Source: JABFSM01 sp052389555 (GTDB lineage Bacteria > Gemmatimonadota > Gemmatimonadetes > Gemmatimonadales > GWC2-71-9). From it: a stretch of 64,000 nucleotides of DNA. Positions 16,504-25,706 of this stretch are shown piece by piece (position 1 is the first letter of the stretch; each line of letters begins with the position of its first letter). A model generated the notes under the pieces. The model was not told where the DNA came from. It saw nothing but the letters and a program-made list of their open reading frames with translations, and ran no database searches. A program made the position numbers and the translations under genes. The stretch lies in the NCBI GenBank assembly GCA_052389555.1, contig JBQTHV010000108.1, positions 21,239-85,238 on the forward strand, in the 5' to 3' direction.

Positions 16504-18393
16504 ATGTGCGGAATCTGCGGCGTTATCCTAACCCGGGACCCCGACCCCGGGGAGCTCGAGGCCCTGGTCTCCCGAATGACCGGGGCGCTGGCGCACCGCG
16601 GCCCCGACGGGCGGCGGACCTGGACCGCCGGCCGGCTGGGGCTCGGCCACACCCGGCTGGCCATCATCGATCTGTCGGATGAAGCGGCCCAGCCCCTGAG
16701 CGCGCCGGGATCGCCCGCCCGCATCGTCTTCAACGGCGAACTTTACAACTACCGCGAGCTGCGCCGGATCCTGGAAGGGCAGGGCAGGGTCTTCCGAACC
16801 CGGAGCGATACCGAGGTCGTGCTCCAGGCCGTGCTCGAGTGGGGTCCTCCGGCGTTCGAGCGCATGCTCGGCATGTGGGGCCTGGCCCTGTATGATCCCG
16901 ACCGCCGCGAGCTGCTGCTCTCGCGGGACCGGTTCGGGATCAAGCCCCTGTACTACGCGGTGGCCCCGGACGGCCTGGTGTTCGGATCCGAGATCCGGGC
17001 GCTCTTGGCCAGCGGGTTAGTTGCGCGCGAGCCGCATCGCGCGGCGTGCGCGGTGTTTCTCAGCCGCGGCGAGACCGATTGCGCCGGCGCAACGTTCTTC
17101 GAGGGTATCCGGAGAGTTCCCGCGGGCAGCTGGACCCGGATCCCGCTCGACCCGGTCCGGCCTCCGCCATTTGAGCGCTACTGGGACCCGGCACCGTTGT
17201 TCACTCCGCCGGGCAATCCACTTTCCTTTCCCGAAGCAACCTCGGAGTTCCGCCGGCTCCTCGAGAGCGCGGTGGACTTCCACCTGCGGAGCGATGTCCC
17301 GGTCGGCATGTGTCTGTCGGGCGGAATCGATTCTTCCTCTCTGGTTGCGCTGGCCGCTGCGCGACTGGCCGAGGGGGGCACCGCTCCCTACACCTTCACC
17401 GCGAGTTTCCCGGGCCAGCCGTTCGATGAATCCCGCTACGCCACGGCCGTGGCAGAACGGTTCCGGGTTAGGCGGGTCTTCGTCGCGCCGACCGCAACGG
17501 ATTTCGACCGCGACCTGGAACGGCTGGTCGAAGCGCAGGAAGAGCCGTTCGGCTCGACCGGCGTGTATCTCCAGTGGCGGCTGTTTCAGCAGATCCAGGA
17601 TTCCGGTCTCAAGGTCGTGCTCGATGGACAGGGATCGGATGAGTACCTGGGCGGATACCTCACCTTCTTCCTGCCGCTCCTGGTGGACCAGATCCGCGGG
17701 GGCCACTTGGGGGCGGCGGTGGGGACCATGGCCGAAATCGTTCGCCACAAGCGGCCCCCGCGGCTCTCGGCCGGGTACCTGCTGGCTATTGGGCGCCGCG
17801 CTCTCGGCCGGCGTGCCGCGGATTCGGGCGAAGGAGAGCGAGCCTGGCTCGCTGACGCGATGCGGACCGCCGGGGCAGCCTCAACCGGTGACACCGAGTT
17901 GGCGGAGCTCAGACCGGAGCCCGGGGTCTCGCGGTTCCGGCGGGCCCTGTGGGCCTACTTCTTTCGCTACTCGCTCCCCGGCTTGCTCCGTTATGAGGAC
18001 AAGAACGCGATGGCGTTCGGGGTCGAGTCGCGGGTGCCGTACCTCGACCACCGCCTGGTCGAGTTCGCCGCGGCGCTGCCCGACGAGTATCTCTGTCATC
18101 GCGGCGTGACCAAGCGAATTCTGCGCGACGCGATGCGGGACGCGCTTCCCGAATCCGTCGTCACCCGCCGGGACAAGCTGGGCTTCGCGAGCCCGATCGG
18201 CCCCTGGGTGGCGCAGGCGATCGTGCCGCGGCTCGCCCGCCTCCTGGAATCCTCGTTCGCCGCCGAGTACGTGGATCCCCTCCGGGTTAGGCACGCGGCT
18301 GAATGCTTTCTCCGGCGACCGGGGGGGCGGCATCTGGGCCTCTGGCGGGTGTATTCGGTGCTGGCCTGGCACGAACGGTTCCTGGCCCGGTGA
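16504..18393 (+). CDS. Asparagine synthase-type amidotransferase 1
   Basis: A 629-residue AsnB-family protein. The N-terminal class II glutaminase has catalytic Cys2 (MCGICGV), HRGPDG, NGELYNYREL and SDTEV. The synthetase domain has the ATP pyrophosphatase P-loop LSGGIDSS (about 273) and a later VESRVPYLDHRLVEFAA. In glycan loci such proteins (WbpS-like) are thought to amidate sugar carboxylates rather than make asparagine; two copies here favour that reading. The synthetase could still make asparagine, so no gene symbol is given. Its stop overlaps the GTG of the flippase gene. Confidence 0.88.
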   Translation: MCGICGVILTRDPDPGELEALVSRMTGALAHRGPDGRRTWTAGRLGLGHTRLAIIDLSDEAAQPLSAPGSPARIVFNGELYNYRELRRILEGQGRVFRTRSDTEVVLQAVLEWGPPAFERMLGMWGLALYDPDRRELLLSRDRFGIKPLYYAVAPDGLVFGSEIRALLASGLVAREPHRAACAVFLSRGETDCAGATFFEGIRRVPAGSWTRIPLDPVRPPPFERYWDPAPLFTPPGNPLSFPEATSEFRRLLESAVDFHLRSDVPVGMCLSGGIDSSSLVALAAARLAEGGTAPYTFTASFPGQPFDESRYATAVAERFRVRRVFVAPTATDFDRDLERLVEAQEEPFGSTGVYLQWRLFQQIQDSGLKVVLDGQGSDEYLGGYLTFFLPLLVDQIRGGHLGAAVGTMAEIVRHKRPPRLSAGYLLAIGRRALGRRAADSGEGERAWLADAMRTAGAASTGDTELAELRPEPGVSRFRRALWAYFFRYSLPGLLRYEDKNAMAFGVESRVPYLDHRLVEFAAALPDEYLCHRGVTKRILRDAMRDALPESVVTRRDKLGFASPIGPWVAQAIVPRLARLLESSFAAEYVDPLRVRHAAECFLRRPGGRHLGLWRVYSVLAWHERFLAR

Positions 18394-19784
18394 CGGCGCC
18401 CCCGCCCTCGGAGGTCCGCCGGGCGCGCCACCTGCTGTTCGGCTATGCGACGCAGGTCGCCTCCTTCGGCATTCTCGCGGCCACCAATCTCCTGCTGCCG
18501 CGATTTCTCTCCGGATCGCAGCTCTTCACCCTCAACCTGGCGCTGGCTCACGCCCTCCTGCTCACCGGCACGACCGGCGAGGCGATGAGCTACCAGTTGA
18601 TCCTGCGCACCGGCGAGGCGAAGGGCGGCGTTCCCGATCCCCGGTTGTTCTGGCGGACCGCTGGAGAGTACCTGGCGATGCTTCTGCCCGGCATCCTCGT
18701 GCTGGAAGCCCTGTGGGGGTTCGCCGGAGGAGCCAACGGGGGGTGGTTCTGGTTGATCGTAGCCCTGCCCACCGTGCTCGTGGTCGCCTTCTACATGGTG
18801 GTGATCGCCTGGCTCACCGCGTCGTTCCGCAATCAGACCGTCGTCGTTTTGGCGCTTGTGAATGGCGCCCTCGGGCTGGTGGTTCCGCTGCTCCTCGCTC
18901 GGGCCCAGGGGAACCTTGCCTGGTCCCCGCTTCTGGCGCACTTGGGATCGCTGGCGCTGGCCCTCGTCGTGGCGGGCCTTCCGGCGAGTGCCCTCGCGCT
19001 GTGGCGCCCGTTCCGGCTCGAGGTGCTCTCCTGGCGGGCGTTCCCGGCCCTGGCGTCACCGGCCATCTACAAGCAGTGCGTGTTATGGGGGCCGATTCTC
19101 TTCCTCGGCGCGGGTGGTCGGGAACTCGACGCCAACAACTTCCGGATCGCCAGCAGTCTGGTCGAAGGTGCGCTGAGCCTGGTCCCCTTTCCGCGCACCA
19201 CGATGCTGACGCTCTCTCGCGGGATCGGCCGTCTCTCCGAGGATGCCCGTCGGTGGGTCGCCACGACTGCCCTGCTGGTGGCTGCGGTAGGGTCCCTGAT
19301 CCTGACGGCCGGCCGCGAGCCGCTCACCGCCCTGCTGTACCCGGCAGAGTATGCCGGGGTAGCCGACAACCTCCGTTTCCTGGGTCCTGTCCTGTTGATC
19401 CAGGTCGTGGCGATCGTGCTGGTGAATGAGTTGCTTGCCGCGGGAGCGACCGGCCGGATCCTTCGAAGCTATGCGGTCGCGATGCTCGCGGCCATCGTGG
19501 CTATTCCAGTGGCTGCGACACCGGCATCGGTGCCGCTCCTGGGCGCCGTGGCCCTCGCCCTGGCGGCAGTCCTGGCGCTGGGACCGTCGATTGGAGCAGT
19601 AGGTCAGCCGGTGTTCGTCCTCTCCGTCGGACTTTCGGCCTCGGTTGCCATGGCGGCGCTCGGATTCCCGGTCCCGGCGGCGTCGGGGTTCATCCTGGTG
19701 GTCGTGGCGTTCTCCCTGGTGCGACCCGGCCGGCGGTACTGGTCGATGGCCCGTGAGACCACCCAACGGGCTCGCCGCGGATGA
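18390..19784 (+). CDS. Polysaccharide flippase-like membrane protein (MOP superfamily)
   Basis: A 464-residue protein with about 12 hydrophobic segments. It opens with a short arginine-containing tail and LLFGYATQVASFGILAATNLLLPRFL, an arrangement typical of Wzx/MOP oligosaccharide flippases, and continues ASPAIYKQCVLWGPILFL. GTG at 18390 overlaps the stop of the upstream amidotransferase (GTGA). In this locus it would flip lipid-linked repeat units to the periplasm for the Wzy-like protein. The membrane topology is clear; the exact family is inferred from context and start pattern. Confidence 0.68.
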   Translation: MTAPPPSEVRRARHLLFGYATQVASFGILAATNLLLPRFLSGSQLFTLNLALAHALLLTGTTGEAMSYQLILRTGEAKGGVPDPRLFWRTAGEYLAMLLPGILVLEALWGFAGGANGGWFWLIVALPTVLVVAFYMVVIAWLTASFRNQTVVVLALVNGALGLVVPLLLARAQGNLAWSPLLAHLGSLALALVVAGLPASALALWRPFRLEVLSWRAFPALASPAIYKQCVLWGPILFLGAGGRELDANNFRIASSLVEGALSLVPFPRTTMLTLSRGIGRLSEDARRWVATTALLVAAVGSLILTAGREPLTALLYPAEYAGVADNLRFLGPVLLIQVVAIVLVNELLAAGATGRILRSYAVAMLAAIVAIPVAATPASVPLLGAVALALAAVLALGPSIGAVGQPVFVLSVGLSASVAMAALGFPVPAASGFILVVVAFSLVRPGRRYWSMARETTQRARRG

Positions 19785-19830
19785 ACCGCGCCGATTAGCT
19801 CGCTATACTTCGGTCTTCACTCCCTTTCTC

Positions 19831-21975
19831 ATGCTTCAGGTTCTCCAGCACGTCGGTTCGGGCAAGCTCGAGGTCGCCGAGGTACCGGAGCCCTCGCTCC
19901 GCGCCGGCGGCGTGCTGGTGCGCAACACCGCTTCCCTGATCAGTCTGGGCACCGAGCGAAGCGTGGTGGAATTCGCCGCCAAGTCGCTGATCGGGAAGGC
20001 GCGAGAACGGCCCGATCTGGTGCGGCAGGTGCTTGACAAAGTCCGCCGCGATGGAATCGGAGCTGCGTGGCGGACCATCTCGAGTCGCCTGGACCGGCCG
20101 GTTGCCCTCGGGTATTCGTGTGCCGGTCGCGTGCTCGAGGTCGGCGCCGGCGCGGACGAGTATGCGGCTGGCATGCGGGTTGCCTGCGCGGGCCAGGGAT
20201 ATGCCTCCCATGCTGAAGTCGTCTGGGTTCCCCGCAATCTCAGCGTTCCGATCCCGGAGGGCGTCTCGGATGAGGACGCGGCCTATGTGACCGCGGGGGC
20301 AATTGCGCTGCAGGGATTCCGGATCGCCGACCTTCGAATGGGCGAGACCGCGGTCGTGATCGGTCTGGGATTACTCGGCCTCCTGACGGTTCAGCTGCTC
20401 AACGCGTCAGGCTGCCGGGTGATCGGCATTGATCTCGATGCGGGGAAGGTCCGCCGGGCCAAGTCGCTTGGCGTCGAGCTCAGTCTCGATCGGTCCGCCG
20501 ATGTCGGGTCGCGGGTGACGGACTTCACGAATGGGTACGGCGCCGACGGGGTGATCATCACCGCGGCTACCGAAAGCCACGATCCCATCGAGCTCGCGGG
20601 CGAGCTCGCGCGCGACCGCGGGCGCGTCACGGTGGTGGGCGCCGTCGGGATGCAGGTGCCCCGGAAGCGCTACTACGAGAAGGAGCTCGAGGTCCGGTTG
20701 TCCCGATCCTACGGCCCCGGCCGCTACGACCCGCTGTACGAGGAAGCCGGGATCGACTTCCCGTTCGGGTATGTGCGCTGGACCGAGCGCCGCAACATGG
20801 CCGAGTTCCTTCGGCTGGTCGGCGAAGGCAAAGTGACCCCCGCTCGCCTCACCTCGCACCGGTTCCCCATAAGCCGCGCGCTCGAGGCCTACGCCCTCGT
20901 CTCGGAGGCACGCGGCCAGCCCGTCACCGGGGTCGTGCTCACCTATCCGGCCGGCGATCGGCCCAGCCGGCGCTCGATCGTGACTTCGGCGCATCCGGCG
21001 GCGCAAGGAACCCTGCAGATCGGCTTTATCGGCGCCGGGAACTTTGCCCAGGCTGTGCTCCTGCCCGAGCTCAAGCGGATCGGGGGCGTCTCGCTCTCGC
21101 GGGTGGTCACCGCGAATGGCGCTTCCGCCAAGCAAGTGGCCAGCCGCTTTGGATTCCGCTCGGCCGGCACTGACCCTGGCGAGGTCTTCGCCGATCCGGA
21201 CATCGATGCGGTAATCATCGCGACTCGGCACCGCTCGCACGCGGAGTTCGCCACCCAGGCCCTCCGAGCCGGCAAGGCCGTCCTGGTCGAAAAGCCACTC
21301 GCGATCGACGAAGCCGGCCTGGCCGGAGTTGTGGAGGCGGCGAGGGAGAACGGTCGGTTGCTCGCGGTCGGATTCAACCGGCGTTTCGCTCCGCTTGCCG
21401 TGGAGCTCCGGGCAGCGTTCGAGGGCACCCGCGCGCTGTCGATGGTGTATCGGGTAAACGCCGGGTCGCTCCCGCCGGAGAGCTGGATTCAGTTTCCCTC
21501 GGAAGGCGGCCGCATCGTGGGCGAGGTGTGCCACTTCATCGATCTCCTGGCCTTTCTCAGTGGCGAGCGGCCGGTCGAGGTGTTTGCTCACGGGCTGTCA
21601 GGGCCCGAGGTTCCCTGCCGGGACTCCCTGACGGCATCGGTTCGCTTTACGGGAGGGTCGGTCGCCGCGCTCGCCTACCTCACGACCGGAGACCGCCGGG
21701 CGGCGAAGGAGCGGGTCGAGGTGTTCGGCTCGGGACAGATCGCGGTGCTGGAGGAGTTCCGTTCGGTGCTCATAACCCGCGGCGGCCGGCGCCGGCGCCG
21801 GCGCCTCCTCCGCCCGGACAAGGGGTTCCGCGGCGAGCTCAACGCGTTTCTCCGCGCGGTTCGCACCGGGGCGCCTCCCATCAGTCTCGAGTCTCTGATA
21901 GCCACGACGCGAGCGACCTTCGCGATTCTGACCTCGTTGCGGACCGGCACTCCCCAGGCCATCGCGGCGGACTAG
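19831..21975 (+). CDS. Bi-domain oxidoreductase (Zn-alcohol dehydrogenase-like + Gfo/Idh/MocA)
   Basis: A 714-residue fusion. Residues 1-370 are a medium-chain dehydrogenase-like domain (GYSCAGRVLEVG, VIGLGLLGLLTVQLL). Residues 392-714 are a Gfo/Idh/MocA domain with its own Rossmann motif GFIGAGNFAQAVLLPEL and the EKP signature VLVEKPLAI, then GFNRRFAPL and GEVCHFIDLL. This fusion is known from glycan loci next to AsnB, heparinase and glycosyltransferase genes, where it is presumed to modify a sugar nucleotide or lipid-linked sugar; its reaction is not established. A TATACT box at 19804-19809 lies just upstream, without a good -35. The start is ATG at 19831. Confidence 0.88.
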   Translation: MLQVLQHVGSGKLEVAEVPEPSLRAGGVLVRNTASLISLGTERSVVEFAAKSLIGKARERPDLVRQVLDKVRRDGIGAAWRTISSRLDRPVALGYSCAGRVLEVGAGADEYAAGMRVACAGQGYASHAEVVWVPRNLSVPIPEGVSDEDAAYVTAGAIALQGFRIADLRMGETAVVIGLGLLGLLTVQLLNASGCRVIGIDLDAGKVRRAKSLGVELSLDRSADVGSRVTDFTNGYGADGVIITAATESHDPIELAGELARDRGRVTVVGAVGMQVPRKRYYEKELEVRLSRSYGPGRYDPLYEEAGIDFPFGYVRWTERRNMAEFLRLVGEGKVTPARLTSHRFPISRALEAYALVSEARGQPVTGVVLTYPAGDRPSRRSIVTSAHPAAQGTLQIGFIGAGNFAQAVLLPELKRIGGVSLSRVVTANGASAKQVASRFGFRSAGTDPGEVFADPDIDAVIIATRHRSHAEFATQALRAGKAVLVEKPLAIDEAGLAGVVEAARENGRLLAVGFNRRFAPLAVELRAAFEGTRALSMVYRVNAGSLPPESWIQFPSEGGRIVGEVCHFIDLLAFLSGERPVEVFAHGLSGPEVPCRDSLTASVRFTGGSVAALAYLTTGDRRAAKERVEVFGSGQIAVLEEFRSVLITRGGRRRRRRLLRPDKGFRGELNAFLRAVRTGAPPISLESLIATTRATFAILTSLRTGTPQAIAAD

Positions 21976-21984
21976 CGCGACGCG

Positions 21985-23970
21985 ATGTGCGGAATCGCTG
22001 GGTTCGCCGGCCGCTTCGAGCCTGCGCTGCTCGACCGCATGAGCGCGCTCATCGCGCACCGCGGGCCGGACGGCGCGGGGCAGACGGTGCTCGCCACGCC
22101 CCATCCCGGGGTTTCCGTCGGGCTGGCCCACCGGCGGCTCTCCATCATCGACCTGAGCCCGAGAGCGGCGCAGCCTATCACGCCGCGTTGTCCGGCCTGC
22201 GGCCCCGGCGCGGAGGGCGCCCTCGTGCTGATCTACAACGGCGAGATCTACAACTTCGCCGAACTGCGGCGTGGGCTGGAACGCCGCGGGCATACCTTCC
22301 GCAGCGCGACCGACTCCGAGGTGCTGCTCCATCTCTGGAGCCAAGAAGGTCCGGCCCTCCTAACCCGCCTCAACGGCATGTTTGCGTTCGCGCTGGTCGA
22401 TGCCCGGCCCGCCGGGCGACCCGAGGGAATCGAGCCGGGCGACCTGTTCCTGGCGCGCGACCCCATCGGTGTCAAGCCGCTCTACGTGGCGACGGTCCCC
22501 GACGGCATCCTCTTCGGCTCCGAGCTCAAGGCCTTCCTCGATGTGCCGGGGTTGTCCCGCGACCTCGATCTGGAGGGCTTGCACTACCATCTCGCCTATC
22601 TCTGGACCCCGGCTCCCCGCACCCTCCTCAGGAACGTCGCGAAGGTGCGCCCAGGCGAGTGGCTGCTGATCCGGAACGGTGAGGTCGCCCGGCGAGCGTC
22701 CTACTATGATCTGCCTTACGGCCAGGCACCGCTCGACGAGCCGCGCGACCGGATCGCGGAGGCGCTCCGCGACCGGATCGCCGAGGCGGTGCGGCGGCAG
22801 TTGGTGGCCGACGTTCCGGTGGGCCTCCTGCTGTCCGGTGGGCTCGACTCCAGCGCCATCCTCGCGGCGATGCGGAATGCTCATCCGGATCATCACCCGG
22901 CGTGTTACAGCATCGCGTTTCCGCCCGGGCAAGCGATCGACGGGAGCCCGCCGGACCTTCCCTATGCGCGACGCGTCGCGGCGTGGCTGGGGGGTGAGCT
23001 TCGCGAGGTGCCGATGGGCGCCGGCATCGGTGCCGAGTTCCTCCGCCTCCTGTATGCCCTGGACGAGCCGCAGGTCGATCCGGCGCCCTTCAATATGTTG
23101 CGGATCGCCCAGCGCGCCCGTGGGGACGGGATCCCGGTGCTGCTGAACGGGACTGGGGGTGACGACCTCTTCTCGGGCTATCGCCGGCATCGGGCACTCC
23201 GCTCCGAGGAATGGTGGGGCTGGTGGCCGGCGTGGGTGCGCACCCTGGCCGCTCGACCGGCTCGGGCCGCGGCCGCCGGGGGCGCTCCGGGTCTCTCCCG
23301 CACCGGTCTCCGGCGCGCCGTCAAGGTCCTGGAGCACGCCGACCTGGATCCGGACCGGCGCCTGGTCGCCTACTTCTGGTGGGCGGGGGAGCGACTGCGG
23401 CGCGGGCTGTATGGGTCCCGGATGGCCGAGGCGACCAGGAGGCTCGACACGGCGGAGCCGCTGCTCGAGTCCCTAACCCGCATTCCCGGGGAGACCGATC
23501 CCCTCAATCGGATGCTGTACCTCGAAGGCAAGCACTTTCTGGCTGACCACAACCTCCTCTATGCCGACAGGATGGCGATGGCCTGCGGCGTCGAGGTCCG
23601 GGTCCCGCTCCTCGATCTCGAGCTCGTGTCCTTCGCCGCCCGCATTCCCTCCCGGTACAAGCAGGACGGGAAGACCGGCAAAGCCATCTTCAAACGCGCG
23701 ATGGAACCGGTCCTCCCGCGCGAGGTGATCTACCGTCCCAAAACCGGATTCGGGGTGCCGCTGCGCCACTGGCTGCGCCACGAGCTGCGGCCGTTCCTGC
23801 AGGATGCGCTCTCGGAGTCGTCCCTCGCCGGCCGCGGCCTCTTCGATCCCGGGGCCGTCACCCGGTTGCGCGCGGCGGACCAGGCTGGCCGGATCGACGG
23901 CTCCTGGGTGCTCTTCGCGCTGTTGTCGGTCGAGCTCTGGTGCCGCCGGTTCGTGGATCGGCGCGACTAG
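21985..23970 (+). CDS. Asparagine synthase-type amidotransferase 2
   Basis: A 661-residue AsnB-family protein, distinct from the copy at 16504. Glutaminase features: Cys2 in MCGIAGFAG, HRGPDG, NGEIYNFAEL. A short CPAC-containing insertion (PRCPACGPGAEG, about 68-79) interrupts the glutaminase domain. Synthetase features: LLSGGLDSSAIL (about 285), NGTGGDDLFSGY, ADRMAMACGVEVRVPLLD. It is probably a sugar-carboxylate amidotransferase of the glycan pathway. The two AsnB-type genes flank the flippase and the bi-domain dehydrogenase. Confidence 0.88.
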   Translation: MCGIAGFAGRFEPALLDRMSALIAHRGPDGAGQTVLATPHPGVSVGLAHRRLSIIDLSPRAAQPITPRCPACGPGAEGALVLIYNGEIYNFAELRRGLERRGHTFRSATDSEVLLHLWSQEGPALLTRLNGMFAFALVDARPAGRPEGIEPGDLFLARDPIGVKPLYVATVPDGILFGSELKAFLDVPGLSRDLDLEGLHYHLAYLWTPAPRTLLRNVAKVRPGEWLLIRNGEVARRASYYDLPYGQAPLDEPRDRIAEALRDRIAEAVRRQLVADVPVGLLLSGGLDSSAILAAMRNAHPDHHPACYSIAFPPGQAIDGSPPDLPYARRVAAWLGGELREVPMGAGIGAEFLRLLYALDEPQVDPAPFNMLRIAQRARGDGIPVLLNGTGGDDLFSGYRRHRALRSEEWWGWWPAWVRTLAARPARAAAAGGAPGLSRTGLRRAVKVLEHADLDPDRRLVAYFWWAGERLRRGLYGSRMAEATRRLDTAEPLLESLTRIPGETDPLNRMLYLEGKHFLADHNLLYADRMAMACGVEVRVPLLDLELVSFAARIPSRYKQDGKTGKAIFKRAMEPVLPREVIYRPKTGFGVPLRHWLRHELRPFLQDALSESSLAGRGLFDPGAVTRLRAADQAGRIDGSWVLFALLSVELWCRRFVDRRD

Positions 23971-23978
23971 CGGTCCCT

Positions 23979-25706
23979 ATGGGCATCGTGGACGCAGCCC
24001 TGCGGTACGCGAGGACCGTTCCGACCCTTCGCCCCCGGCAGATCCTCTACCGCCCGCTCCGGCGGTTGCAGCGGGTCCTGCCGCTCGGTCCGCCCCGGGT
24101 GGAAGCCCGCTTTGCGGCGGCTCGCGCCGGCCGACTCCGGGCGGAGCTGCTGGCGGCGGGACAGCCCGGCTCGCGAACCCTAACCCGCGCCGACGACCTC
24201 TGCCGGGGGCGGGTGAGGATACTCGATCGCACCGCCGAGCTGCGCGGGGGGCACGACTGGGAGGGCCGGCCCCAAAGCCCGCTGTGGCGCTACCAGCTCC
24301 ACGCCTTTGGCTGGGCGGAGGAGCTGGTGGAGGCGTTCCGGCAGCGCGGCGACCCGCGGTACGCCCGGCGCTGGATCGAGTTCGCCGAATCGTGGCTCGA
24401 CGCCACTCGGGGGACCCGCGGTGAAGGGTGGGATCCGTATCCGCTCTCCCTTCGCATCGGGCACTGGATCCGTGCGGTGCTCCTGCTCGACGAAGCCCTC
24501 CCGGCCCGGACCGGGCAGCGGCTGCTCGAGGCGATCGCTCAGCAGGCCGCGTACCTGGACCGGAGGCTGGAGTACCACCTCCTCGGTAACCACCTGCTCG
24601 AGAATCTGCGGGCGCTCGCGCTGGCCGGGCTGCTGTTCGATGGGGCCGCCCCGGAACACTGGCGCATCCGGCGAGCCGGGCAATACTGGGACGAGCTGGC
24701 CCGGCAGGTGTTACCCGATGGGGTCCACCAGGAGCGATCGCCCATGTACCACGATCTGCTGTTGCAGGGCGCGCTCGAGCTGTTGCTGCTCCAGCGGGCT
24801 GCCGGTCTCGAGCCCGGCGAGACGCCTGTTCGGCTCCTGGGCGCCATGCTGGAGGCGACGGCCTGCTTGCACCGGCCCCTCCCGGACGGTCGACCCTATC
24901 TGTTCAACGACACCAGCGAAGCCACCGATCCCGATCTCCCCGGGTTAGGCCGGCTGGCCCTGCGCCTGGGTCTGATCCTGCCGCCGCCGCCCCGCGGGTC
25001 TTGGCACCTCACGGCCAGCGGATTCCTGGGATACGCCGGGGAGCAGCTCCGGATTGCCGTTGATGCGGGCGAACCGGGTCCCCGCTGGCTGCCGGCGCAT
25101 GCCCACTGCGGAATGCTCAGTTACGAGCTGGATCTTGGGGGTGGGCCGCTGGTGGTGGATTCCGGCGTTGCGGGCTATGACGGCGATCCCCTCCGTGAGT
25201 ACGGGCGCAGCACTCGCGCCCATAATACGGTGCAGATCGGGGGCCGGGAGCAACACGAAGTCTGGGGTGTCTTCCGCATGGCCCGCCGGGCAAAGCTCCA
25301 TCGGGTGGAGGTGAATCGCGAGCCCGCGCTGCGAATGACCGCGGAGATCTCACCCTACTGGAGCACCCGGGTCCGGCACGAGCGGGTCATCCAGGTCGGC
25401 GAAGCGGGTGTCGACGTGACGGACCAGGTGCGCGGGGCCGACGGCGCCCCGGTGGCGAGCATGGTCCATCTGCATCCCGGGCTTGCCGTGGAGCCGGCGC
25501 AGGACGCCTGGATCGCCACGGGCCAGACCGTCCGCGCTCGCATCATCCCGAGCGGGTTCACCCGGGTGCGCCTGGTTCGCGGGGAAACCAGGCCGGCTCA
25601 GGGGTGGTACTGTCCGAGTTTTGGCGTCGCTCAGCCCGCCCCCTGCCTGGTAATGGAGACGGTGGGAAGCACCCAGCGGTTCGGCTACCGGATCGAGCTG
25701 GTCTGA
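23979..25706 (+). CDS. Heparinase II/III family protein
   Basis: A 575-residue protein with an alpha/alpha-toroid N-terminal half (WRYQLHAFGWAEELVEAF, WDPYPLSLRIGHWIRAVLLL, YHLLGNHLLENLRALALAG) and a beta-sandwich C-terminal half (HAHCGMLSYELDLGGGPLVVDSG, RSTRAHNTVQIGG). The conserved Asn/His of NHLLEN and the HAHCGMLSYE motif match polysaccharide lyases of the heparinase/alginate lyase type. No signal peptide is seen, so a role on intracellular or lipid-linked glycan is possible. Such genes recur beside bi-domain dehydrogenases in exopolysaccharide loci. Its stop overlaps the next start. Confidence 0.85.
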   Translation: MGIVDAALRYARTVPTLRPRQILYRPLRRLQRVLPLGPPRVEARFAAARAGRLRAELLAAGQPGSRTLTRADDLCRGRVRILDRTAELRGGHDWEGRPQSPLWRYQLHAFGWAEELVEAFRQRGDPRYARRWIEFAESWLDATRGTRGEGWDPYPLSLRIGHWIRAVLLLDEALPARTGQRLLEAIAQQAAYLDRRLEYHLLGNHLLENLRALALAGLLFDGAAPEHWRIRRAGQYWDELARQVLPDGVHQERSPMYHDLLLQGALELLLLQRAAGLEPGETPVRLLGAMLEATACLHRPLPDGRPYLFNDTSEATDPDLPGLGRLALRLGLILPPPPRGSWHLTASGFLGYAGEQLRIAVDAGEPGPRWLPAHAHCGMLSYELDLGGGPLVVDSGVAGYDGDPLREYGRSTRAHNTVQIGGREQHEVWGVFRMARRAKLHRVEVNREPALRMTAEISPYWSTRVRHERVIQVGEAGVDVTDQVRGADGAPVASMVHLHPGLAVEPAQDAWIATGQTVRARIIPSGFTRVRLVRGETRPAQGWYCPSFGVAQPAPCLVMETVGSTQRFGYRIELV